Shown: positions 9,110 through 16,018 of the stretch, in pieces
How positions within the stretch are numbered: position 1 is the first letter of the stretch
Layout of the letters: every line of letters starts with the position of its first letter
Source: Nocardioides ungokensis
GTDB taxonomy: Bacteria; Actinomycetota; Actinomycetes; Propionibacteriales; Nocardioidaceae
NCBI RefSeq assembly: GCF_013466985.1
Contig: NZ_CP059164.1
Location: 4,349,001-4,413,000, forward strand
Reading direction: 5' to 3'
DNA: 64,000 bases
The notes under the pieces: model-generated
What the model was told of the DNA's origin: nothing
What the model saw: only the letters and a program-made list of their open reading frames with translations
Databases searched by the model: none
Position numbers and translations under genes: made by a program

Positions 9110-9900
9110 CGACCCCGGGGCCCGAACGCCGGGGCGACCTTGCGGAAAGCCGCCTCCCGGGCGACCTTGGTGTTGCGCGCGGCCAGCAGGCGCGCCTGCT
9201 CGATCCGCTCCCGGGCGAACGTACGCCGCGCGCTCGCGGTCCAGGTGTCGTCGAAGAGCCGCTTCGCGGCGGCGAGCTGGTCGGGTGAGCGGACCAGCAG
9301 CTGGTCGACGAGCTCGGCGGCCGCGGACAACGGGTCGTCGGCGAGCCCGGTGACGAGCCCCAGCTCGTGCGCCCGCTCGCCGGTGATGGTCTCGGCGGTC
9401 ATCGTGAGCCGCTTGGCGGTGTCGATGCCGACCAGCTGCGCCAGGCTGCGGATGCCCGACATGTCGGGGATGATCCCCCACCTGCCCTCGAGCACCGACC
9501 AGCGCGAGTCCGGGGTCGCGAAGCGGAAGTCGGCGGCCAGCGCGATCTGCAGGCCACCGCCGAGGCAGTGCCCGTGCACCGCCGCGACGACCGGGACCGG
9601 CAGCCGACGCCAGGCCCAGCAGGCCTCCTGGAACGTGTTGGTCCCCCGCCAGGGCCGGGGCACGAAGCTGGTCACGATCTTCGCCGGCTGCCGGAGCACC
9701 GACCCGAAGTCGAGCCCCGCGCAGAACGCGTCACCCTCGCCGGCGACCACCACGGCACGCAGCGTCCGGTCGCGCCGCAGCCGGTGCGCCGTGGCCACCA
9801 GCTCGTCGAGGATCTCCAGGGTCAGCGCGTTCAGCTTGTCCGGCCGGTCGAGCCGGACCTGAGCGACGCCGTTCTCCACCGTGCAGCTCACCTGGCCCAT
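9106..9900 (-). CDS. Enoyl-CoA hydratase/isomerase (crotonase) family protein
   Basis: Crotonase fold, 264 aa, normal length. The CoA and oxyanion-hole segments are AFCAGLDFGSV and GHCLGGGLQIALAADFRFA. The two catalytic glutamates of true hydratases lie in GGGCEL and QPE contexts. Here the first is replaced by Gln (GGGLQ), while the second appears retained in SVLEGRWG. A single acid is more typical of isomerases or other crotonases, so the reaction is uncertain. ATG at 9900 lies 6 nt from TAGGCT on the minus strand (9907-9912), a leaderless start. Coupled to the downstream beta-propeller gene. Confidence 0.87.
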   Translation of the reverse strand: MGQVSCTVENGVAQVRLDRPDKLNALTLEILDELVATAHRLRRDRTLRAVVVAGEGDAFCAGLDFGSVLRQPAKIVTSFVPRPWRGTNTFQEACWAWRRLPVPVVAAVHGHCLGGGLQIALAADFRFATPDSRWSVLEGRWGIIPDMSGIRSLAQLVGIDTAKRLTMTAETITGERAHELGLVTGLADDPLSAAAELVDQLLVRSPDQLAAAKRLFDDTWTASARRTFARERIEQARLLAARNTKVAREAAFRKVAPAFGPRGR

Positions 9901-9915
9901 GGCAGAAGCCTATGG

Positions 9916-11526
9916 TCAGAAGCGGTCGGTCTTCCGCAGGCTCCGGGGACGGCCGTCGGGGTCGTGCAGGGTGAGGTACGCCGGGAGCGCGAGCGTCCGG
10001 GCCACGGAGCCCAGCTCCGGCGGCTGGAGCCGACGCAGGCGCCCCGGGGGCCGGGGGCCGACCCGGCCGGAGTCGTGCCAGCGGTCGAGGTCGGCCGCGG
10101 CGTCGGCGTACGCCGCGAAGAGGCCCTCGGGCTCGATGCAGTCGCCCATCACGTCCAGCAGGGAGTCGGGGTCGTCGACGACCCGGTCCAGGTGCTCCGC
10201 GGCGAGCGTGAGCCGCAGCCGGCGGGCGTAGGCGTGCGGGTCCGGCCCCTGGTCGACCACCACGGCGGACAGCTCGGAGTCGTGGGTCCACGAGCGCCGG
10301 TTGAAGTTGTCGGAGCCGATGGTGGCCCAGGTGTCGTCGACCACGCAGCACTTGGCGTGCACGTAGACGGGCGTGCCGGCGTGGTTCTCGATCCCGAAGA
10401 CGGCCACCCGGTCCGGCGCGGCACCCATCATCTCCAGCATCGCCCGGCGCCGGCCCAGCAGCTGCGGGGTGCGGGAGAAGGCCCCGTCGAGGTCGGGGTG
10501 GAGCGGGACCACCGCGACCACGTGCAGGCCGGGGTTGTCGCGCAGCGCCTGGGTGAAGACGTTGCCGATGTGGTGTCCCCAGAGGTACTGGTCCTCGAGG
10601 TAGACCAGCCTCCGGGCCCGGCCCACGGCCTTGGTGTAGCCGCGGGCCACGCTGCGCTCCCCTCCGTTGGCGAAGGGGTAGTCGCGGTCCAGGCGCAGGT
10701 CCGGGTAGGTCCGCAGTAGCTGGACGGCGTGCGTGCCGCCCTCGACCGCCGGGGGCGGGGGTGCCTGCTCGGGCATCGGGTCCGGGCTCAGGTCGAGGCC
10801 TCCCACCCGGTCCTTGAGGTAGCGCAGCGGACTGCGGCTCAGCGGGGTCGGGTCCTCCCAGCGCTCGCGGAAGACCGTCTCCACGTCGTGCACGGCAGGC
10901 CCGGTGATCGCGGCCTGGATGTCGTGCCAGGGCGGGGTGTCGCCGTACTCCTTCGCCAGCTCCATCGCCTGCGGGTCGCCGTGGTGGTCCGCGTCGTCTC
11001 GGCGCGAGTGGCACAGGTCGATGCCGCCCACGAAGGCGATGTCGCGCGTCGGGTCGTCGCGGTGCCGGATCACCACCATCTTCTGGTGGTGGGAGCCGCC
11101 GGCCCGCACCCGCATGTCGAGCAGCGCCTCGGCCCCGCGGGCCTGGAGCTTCTCGCCGAGGTGGCGGTTCTCCTGCGAGGTGAAGCCGAAGGCCTCCGAG
11201 TGCGAGCGCCAGACCAGGCCGCGGACGTCCACGCCGCGCTCGTCGGCGCGGCAGAGCACCTCGCCGACCTCGCTGCCGGGCTCGCCGGTGAGCCGCTCGT
11301 CGAAGTCCCCCTGCCAGTCGGTGAAGAGGACCAGATCGCCCGCGCGCGTCGCCTCGAGGCGCTCGTGGAGCTCGGCGAAGTACGTCGCCCCGTGGATCAG
11401 CGGGCGGACCAGGTTGCCCTCGGACCAGGCCCGGTCCCCCGGGTGCACGTCGTCGAGCCGGGTCCTGGGATTGCCTCGCTCGGCCTGCGTGAGCAGCCAG
11501 TCGGTGGGGTCCTGCGCATGGGTCAC
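9916..11526 (-). CDS. Phospholipase D-family protein
   Basis: A 536-aa protein of the PLD/cardiolipin synthase superfamily with two HKD-type motifs. The C-terminal one is canonical (HAKCCVVDDTWATIGSDN). The N-terminal one reads HHQKMVVIR (about residues 146-154): the His and Lys are present but the expected Asp is Arg. The segment YLEDQYLWGHH before the second motif is typical of bacterial PLDs acting on phospholipids. No signal peptide is evident. GTG at 11526 is the chosen start, with another GTG three codons upstream. It lies 16 bp from the crotonase gene but is separated from it by that gene's own promoter. Confidence 0.85.
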   Translation of the reverse strand: MTHAQDPTDWLLTQAERGNPRTRLDDVHPGDRAWSEGNLVRPLIHGATYFAELHERLEATRAGDLVLFTDWQGDFDERLTGEPGSEVGEVLCRADERGVDVRGLVWRSHSEAFGFTSQENRHLGEKLQARGAEALLDMRVRAGGSHHQKMVVIRHRDDPTRDIAFVGGIDLCHSRRDDADHHGDPQAMELAKEYGDTPPWHDIQAAITGPAVHDVETVFRERWEDPTPLSRSPLRYLKDRVGGLDLSPDPMPEQAPPPPAVEGGTHAVQLLRTYPDLRLDRDYPFANGGERSVARGYTKAVGRARRLVYLEDQYLWGHHIGNVFTQALRDNPGLHVVAVVPLHPDLDGAFSRTPQLLGRRRAMLEMMGAAPDRVAVFGIENHAGTPVYVHAKCCVVDDTWATIGSDNFNRRSWTHDSELSAVVVDQGPDPHAYARRLRLTLAAEHLDRVVDDPDSLLDVMGDCIEPEGLFAAYADAAADLDRWHDSGRVGPRPPGRLRRLQPPELGSVARTLALPAYLTLHDPDGRPRSLRKTDRF

Positions 11527-11579
11527 CCCACCCACCCTGCCGCACTTTGCTGTGGAGCGGACCTCCCGGGTCGATGCGG

Positions 11580-12245
11580 CTACCCGTCCAGCCCCAGCAG
11601 GCGGCGCACGCCGTCGAGCCCGTGCACGGTCAGCGGGTGCGGGGGCCGTACGAACCGGTCGGGCCGCAGCACGAGGTCGTGCATGGTCGCGAGCCGGCCG
11701 CGGCGCTCGAGGCGACGGCTGCCGTTGGCGACGTAGCCGACCTTCCGGCTGACCGCGAGGGACGCCGGGTTGTCCGACCAGGCCCCGGAGGTCACCTCCG
11801 CGGCCCCGAGGTGGTCGAAGGCGAACGCGCACACGGTCTGCCGCATCAACGTCCCGATCCCTCGGCCCTGGTGGCGCTGCCCGAGCCACGAGCCGCTCTC
11901 GGTGCTGCGGGTGACCGGGAAGTCGATCGCGCTGATGCCTTGGACACCGACGAGCTCCCCGTCGTGGCGCACCACGAACTGCAGCTCCCACCTAGCCGGG
12001 GTGAGGTCCGCGCGGGTTCGCCAGTAGTAGAGGGCACAGGCGCGCCCCAGCTCGGCGGCGGGAACGTCCGTCCACGGGACCGAGAACGGCATCTGCTCGG
12101 GCGGGTGGATGCCCGCTGCGGCCAGCTCGGCGACGTCCGGGATGTCCACGTCCCGGATCGGGCGCAGCTCGAGCGGTCCCGCGGTCACGACCAGGCCGAA
12201 GGGCGGCCAGAGCTCGGCCAGGCGGTTCTGCACGTCGTCGGACAT
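11580..12245 (-). CDS. GNAT-family N-acetyltransferase (RimJ/RimL-like)
   Basis: A 221-aa acetyl-CoA-dependent N-acetyltransferase. LELRPIRDVDIPDVAELA is the typical start of RimJ/RimL-like GNATs, and QRHQGRGIGTLMRQ is motif A, the acetyl-CoA pyrophosphate loop. The segment SWSDNPASLAVSRKVGY (here GAWSDNPASLAVSRKVGY) is the C-terminal NxxSxxVxxKxGF motif. The acceptor substrate is unknown. The start at 12245 is 6 nt from TAGGGT (12252-12257, minus strand). The TAG of that hexamer is also the stop codon of the upstream FetB-like gene. Confidence 0.88.
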   Translation of the reverse strand: MSDDVQNRLAELWPPFGLVVTAGPLELRPIRDVDIPDVAELAAAGIHPPEQMPFSVPWTDVPAAELGRACALYYWRTRADLTPARWELQFVVRHDGELVGVQGISAIDFPVTRSTESGSWLGQRHQGRGIGTLMRQTVCAFAFDHLGAAEVTSGAWSDNPASLAVSRKVGYVANGSRRLERRGRLATMHDLVLRPDRFVRPPHPLTVHGLDGVRRLLGLDG

Positions 12246-12254
12246 GGACCGACC

Positions 12255-13001
12255 CTAGGCGCCAGTGACGACGTACGGCGTGCGCCCGGCCAGGCGGGTG
12301 ACGACGATGCCGGTGACGGTCATGGTCAGGGCGATGCCGGCCAGCACGACGAGCTGGAACTGGGCCGCGGTCGCGGGGCTGGCCCCACCGAACAGCGCGC
12401 CGACGAAGGCGCCCGGCAGGGTGACCAGGCCGGTGGACTTGGTCTGGTCGAGCGTGGGCAGCAGCGACTCGCGGACCGCCTCCCGGCCGATCGCCTCGTG
12501 CGCCTGCGCCGGCGTGGCCCCGAGCGAGAGCCACGCCTCGATCTCGTCCTTGCGGGCCCGGGAGCCACGCAGGAAGTTCCGTCCGGCCAGGGTGGCGGCC
12601 GACATCGAGTTGCCGATGATGATGCCGCCGACCGCGACCAGGTAGCGCACCTGGAGGTCGACGAGCCGCAGCCCGAAGATCACCACCAGCGTCAGCAGCG
12701 CTCCGGCGAGCACCCCGAGGACCGCCGTACGCCGTCCGTGCCACAGCTCGCGCAGGCGGCCCATCGCCGTCCAGGAGGCGGTGGTCAGCATCAGCAGGAT
12801 GAAGCCTGCCACCGTCCACGGGACGCTGAGGATGCCCCGCAGGAGCAGGGCGATGACGGTCAGCTGGACGACGGCGCGTCCGATCGCCCAGAGCGGGAAG
12901 AGCCCGAGCCCGACGCCGGCCCAGCGGCCGAGCAGCAGCGTGAGGCCCGTCATGGCCATCAGCCCGGCGACGAACCAGGCATAGTCCACGGCGGTGCTCA
13001 C
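12255..13001 (-). CDS. FetB/UPF0014-family ABC permease
   Basis: A 248-aa polytopic membrane protein with about seven hydrophobic helices. The conserved segments GRAVVQLTVIALLLRGIL, GNSMSAATLAGRNF and LPGAFVGALFGGASPATAAQFQLVV identify the UPF0014/FetB family. In E. coli FetB pairs with the ATPase FetA and is linked to iron export. No ATPase gene is adjacent here, so a partner must be encoded elsewhere, and the iron role is inference. GTG at 13001 is 6 nt from CACAAT, a near-consensus leaderless -10. Confidence 0.85.
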   Translation of the reverse strand: MSTAVDYAWFVAGLMAMTGLTLLLGRWAGVGLGLFPLWAIGRAVVQLTVIALLLRGILSVPWTVAGFILLMLTTASWTAMGRLRELWHGRRTAVLGVLAGALLTLVVIFGLRLVDLQVRYLVAVGGIIIGNSMSAATLAGRNFLRGSRARKDEIEAWLSLGATPAQAHEAIGREAVRESLLPTLDQTKSTGLVTLPGAFVGALFGGASPATAAQFQLVVLAGIALTMTVTGIVVTRLAGRTPYVVTGA

Positions 13002-13023
13002 CGTGGCATTGTGCCCGTCGCCC

Positions 13024-13308
13024 TCACAGGTGCCAGACGACGTTCAGCTCCTCGCGCTGGCCGAAGCGCTCGAGGTGGGCCTTGACGACCTGCGCGAACC
13101 GCGCGGCGTCGTCCCCCTCGGGCACCGTGACCTCGACCTCGAGGGAGCCGTCGACGGGGCGGAGCACCAGCACCTGGCCGGTGTTCCACCGCTGCACGGT
13201 CACCCCTTCCTCGGTCGAGACGGGCCCGCGCTCGGACCAGTGGCTGACGAGCTGCTTGGCGTAGCGCTCGGGTCGATCGGTGGCCATCGAGCCGTTGACG
13301 GTGGTCAT
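13024..13308 (-). CDS. DUF2218-type small protein
   Basis: A 94-aa soluble protein. The pattern ATDRPERYAKQLVSHWSERG followed by a short beta-rich region and an acidic C-terminus resembles DUF2218 proteins, which are often found beside iron or siderophore genes. Function unknown. ATG at 13308 has a GGGGGAG ribosome-binding site. An internal ATG (MATDRP) at 13287 is possible, but the outer one has the better spacing. It is 22 bp upstream of the FetB-like gene on the same strand, but that gene appears to have its own promoter. Confidence 0.72.
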   Translation of the reverse strand: MTTVNGSMATDRPERYAKQLVSHWSERGPVSTEEGVTVQRWNTGQVLVLRPVDGSLEVEVTVPEGDDAARFAQVVKAHLERFGQREELNVVWHL

Positions 13309-13356
13309 CTGCTCCCCCTGCTGTGTCTCGGTGGGGAGATCATGCCGGGCGGATGG

Positions 13357-13578
13357 TCATGCCGGAAGGGACGCAGGACCCGTAGTTCCGGTTCGCCTGG
13401 GATCCGGCGGGCGGGGAGTCCACCGACGCCACCACGGCGGTCGCGGGTCCGTACGCCGCGGATCTGCTTCGCGGAGCGCGTGCTCACGGCGGTGCCGCTC
13501 GGCGGTCCGGACCGCCTCGGCGTTGGCGCGGCGGGCGTGGTCGAGGGCGATGGCGGGGTTCACGGTGAGGGGGTTCAT
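13357..13578 (-). CDS. Small basic hypothetical protein
   Basis: A 73-aa protein starting MNPLTVNPAIALDHARRANA. It has an amphipathic N-terminal helix followed by an Arg- and Pro-rich tail (RPPWWRRWTPRPPDPRR). Short proteins of this shape are common and uncharacterised in actinobacteria. ATG at 13578 follows GAGGA. The open frame extends upstream to 13710, but that region is less protein-like and overlaps the cupin promoter, so the shorter version is preferred. Moderate confidence that it is expressed. Confidence 0.5.
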   Translation of the reverse strand: MNPLTVNPAIALDHARRANAEAVRTAERHRREHALREADPRRTDPRPPWWRRWTPRPPDPRRTGTTGPASLPA

Positions 13579-13708
13579 GTCCTCGAGAGTCGTCGTAAGA
13601 CGGGGCCGGCACATCGGGCGGATGACGTACTCGCCCGCCCGTCCGGCGCCCTGAGGTACCCAGTTTCGGGCGATGAAGCGGTCCCGCCCCGGGGCGTAGC
13701 GTCCTGCC

Positions 13709-14200
13709 ATGTCCTACCCCGAGCCGTCGTACCTCGGCAGTGGCGGTGAGGTCACCGCGCGCTTCCGCCCGGTCGACACCCCGCCCGAGCTGCCCCGTCC
13801 CGGCGGCGGCGCGGCGAGCTACCTCGCGACCGGCGCCACGACCGGGGGCCGGTTCGGGCTCTACCGCTGGGACATGGGGCCGGAGCCGGGTGGCGCCAAC
13901 GCGCACTTCCACCGCACGATCAGCGAGTCGTTCTTCGTGCTGTCAGGCACGGTGCGGCTGTTCGACGGCACCGACTGGGTCGACTCGCGCCCCGGCGACT
14001 TCGCCTACGTGCCGGAGGGCGGCCTGCACGGCTTCCGCAACGAGTCCGGGGAGCCGGCCTCGTTGCTCATCCTGTTCACGCCGGGAGCGCCCCGGGAGGC
14101 GTACTTCGAGGGGCTCGTCGAGCTCGCCGAGGGTCGTTGGCAACCGGGCAGGGAGGAGCTGCAGGCGTTCTTCGAGGAGCACGACAACTTCTACGTCTAG
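13709..14200 (+). CDS. Cupin-domain protein
   Basis: A single-domain cupin of 163 aa. Motif 1 is GGANAHFHRTISESFFVLSG, giving the metal-binding H-x-H and Glu. Motif 2 is RPGDFAYVPEGGLHGFRNE, with the third His. Such small cupins can be dioxygenases, isomerases or binding proteins; the substrate cannot be read from sequence. The C-terminal tail ends EEHDNFYV, as in several actinobacterial stand-alone cupins. ATG at 13709 is 6 nt after TAGCGT (13697-13702), a leaderless start. Confidence 0.85.
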   Translation: MSYPEPSYLGSGGEVTARFRPVDTPPELPRPGGGAASYLATGATTGGRFGLYRWDMGPEPGGANAHFHRTISESFFVLSGTVRLFDGTDWVDSRPGDFAYVPEGGLHGFRNESGEPASLLILFTPGAPREAYFEGLVELAEGRWQPGREELQAFFEEHDNFYV

Positions 14201-14263
14201 CCGTTCACCCTGCGGACGCCCGGGGGTTCCGCGCACGTAGCCGCGGCCCCTACGGTCGGTCGG

Positions 14264-15910
14264 ATGAGTGCTCCCTCACCCGTCCCTGCCCGAGTACGAC
14301 GCTTCTCGATCGCCCTGGTCGGCCTCGCCGCCGCGGCGACAACGGCGGCCCCGCCCGTGGCGCTCGCGGCGCCCGACCAGGTCGCCTCGTCCGCGAGTCC
14401 GAGCGGCTCCCCGCAACCGCTGGACCTGGGCCCCGCCGGCCTGCCCGAGTCACGGCGTACGACCACGCTGCAGCCCGGCGTCACGCTGACCCGCATCGAC
14501 CGCGGGGAGGCGGACCCGAGCCTGTTCTGGACCAACGAGATCGCCATCCCCGCGACCACGACCTCGCCCGACCCCGATGCACCGCCGCGCTCGCTCTCCG
14601 ACCACGACAGCGCCCAGGCTGAGGCCGATCGACTGCAGTCCGAGGGCTTCACCGCCCGGGTGGAGGCGGTCCGACAGCCCGAGACGGCGGACGTCCCCGC
14701 CGGCACCCTGGGCTACCGGGTCCGCGTCGGCAACTACCCCAACCAGGCCGCGGCCGACGCCGGGAAGGAGCGCCTGGCCCGGGCGGGCGAGACCGCGAGC
14801 AGCGTCTACACCGGCTGGGACGGCGACTCCTCCGACCGCGGCCCCTGGCACGTGGACGTGCTGCGCATCGATCCGAAGACGTTCACCGGGCGGCTCGACG
14901 GCTCCTTCGGCCCCGACCTCTACCGCCGGGAGACCACGTCGCAGCTCGCCCAGGCAGCCGGAGCCACGGCCGGGGTGAACGCCGGGTTCTTCGTGCTGGA
15001 CCCCGCCTCCGGGGCGCCCGGTGACCCGGCCGGCGCCGGCGTCTACGACGGCCGCGTTCTGTCGGAGTCGACGAACGGTCGCCCCGCGCTGGTGCTGCAC
15101 GACAACGCCCGGGGCAGCGCCGTACGCCGGCTGACGTGGGCCGGGGTGGCCACCATCGGCGGCCGGGCGACCCGGCTCGACGGCATCGACCGGGTCCCCG
15201 GCCTGGTGCGCAACTGCGGCGGCGACGCGACCGACAGCCCCACGGACCTCCCGCTCCACGACCTCACCTGCACCGACGGCAGCGAGCTGGTGGCGTTCAC
15301 GCCCGACTACGGGCAGGGCACCCCCTCCGGCGACGGGCGTGAGGTGGTGCTCGAGCACGGGGTGGTGACCGCCGTGCACGAGAGCCGGGGCACGACGCTC
15401 GCCCCGGGGCAGACGTCTCTCCAGGCCACGGGTGACGACACCGCGCTCCTCGACGGGGTCCAGGTCGGCGACGAGATCCCGGTGCGCGCCCGCCTCGAGG
15501 CCGGCGGCTCCCCGCTCGCCACGCCGAGGGGCACCACGGTCAGCAACGGCGGACCGCAGCTGGTCCGCGACGGCCGGGTCGACATCACCCAGCGCCGCGA
15601 CGGCTTCGTGCACCCGGGCGACCCGAGCTTCGCCTACGGCTGGTTCGTGAAGCGCAACCCGCGCACCCTCGCCGGCGTCGACGCGCAGGGGCGCACGGTG
15701 CTGGTCACCGTCGACGGCCGCTCCACGCAGGACCTCGGCCTCTCGATCCCCGAGGCCGCCGACGTGGCGCGATCGCTCGGCGTCGTCGACGCGATCAACC
15801 TCGACGGGGGCGGCTCGACCACCATGGTCGCGGACGGGCAGGTCATCAACCACCCCTCCGACGCGACCGGCGAACGACCGGTCGGCGACGCGCTGCTGAT
15901 CCAGCCCTGA
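14264..15910 (+). CDS. Secreted SPOR plus phosphodiester glycosidase (NAGPA) protein
   Basis: A 548-aa exported protein. A signal peptide is evident at residues 1-35 (basic RVRRFS, hydrophobic core, ALAAPD cleavage region). A SPOR-like peptidoglycan-binding segment lies around residues 110-180 (AQAEADRLQSEGFTARVEAV and YRVRVGNYPNQAAADAGKER). A C-terminal phosphodiester glycosidase/NAGPA domain follows (GVNAGFF near residue 245 and DAINLDGGGSTTMV near 510, which are family hallmarks). The family cleaves sugar phosphodiesters; with a SPOR segment, a cell-wall glycopolymer substrate is likely (inference). ATG is 7 nt after TACGGT (14251-14256). Confidence 0.83.
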   Translation: MSAPSPVPARVRRFSIALVGLAAAATTAAPPVALAAPDQVASSASPSGSPQPLDLGPAGLPESRRTTTLQPGVTLTRIDRGEADPSLFWTNEIAIPATTTSPDPDAPPRSLSDHDSAQAEADRLQSEGFTARVEAVRQPETADVPAGTLGYRVRVGNYPNQAAADAGKERLARAGETASSVYTGWDGDSSDRGPWHVDVLRIDPKTFTGRLDGSFGPDLYRRETTSQLAQAAGATAGVNAGFFVLDPASGAPGDPAGAGVYDGRVLSESTNGRPALVLHDNARGSAVRRLTWAGVATIGGRATRLDGIDRVPGLVRNCGGDATDSPTDLPLHDLTCTDGSELVAFTPDYGQGTPSGDGREVVLEHGVVTAVHESRGTTLAPGQTSLQATGDDTALLDGVQVGDEIPVRARLEAGGSPLATPRGTTVSNGGPQLVRDGRVDITQRRDGFVHPGDPSFAYGWFVKRNPRTLAGVDAQGRTVLVTVDGRSTQDLGLSIPEAADVARSLGVVDAINLDGGGSTTMVADGQVINHPSDATGERPVGDALLIQP

Positions 15911-15964
15911 CCACCCGGGCCGCTGTCCGGGCACCCGGAACGAGCCGCCTCACACCGGTCGCGC

Positions 15965-16001
15965 GCACGCCGTACGCCGTTCACCGCGGCGTACGGCGTG
16001 C
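15965..16001 (+). terminator. Perfect 15-bp stem-loop between two phosphodiesterase genes
   Basis: CACGCCGTACGCCG (15966-15979) and its exact reverse complement (15987-16000) are separated by a 7-nt loop. One extra G-C pair on the outside makes 15 bp. It is 55 nt after the glycosidase stop and 18 nt before the ATG of the next gene. Most likely a terminator; it could also act as an attenuator or operator. Confidence 0.6.
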
Positions 16002-16018
16002 TGCGCAGGCTCTGCCGC

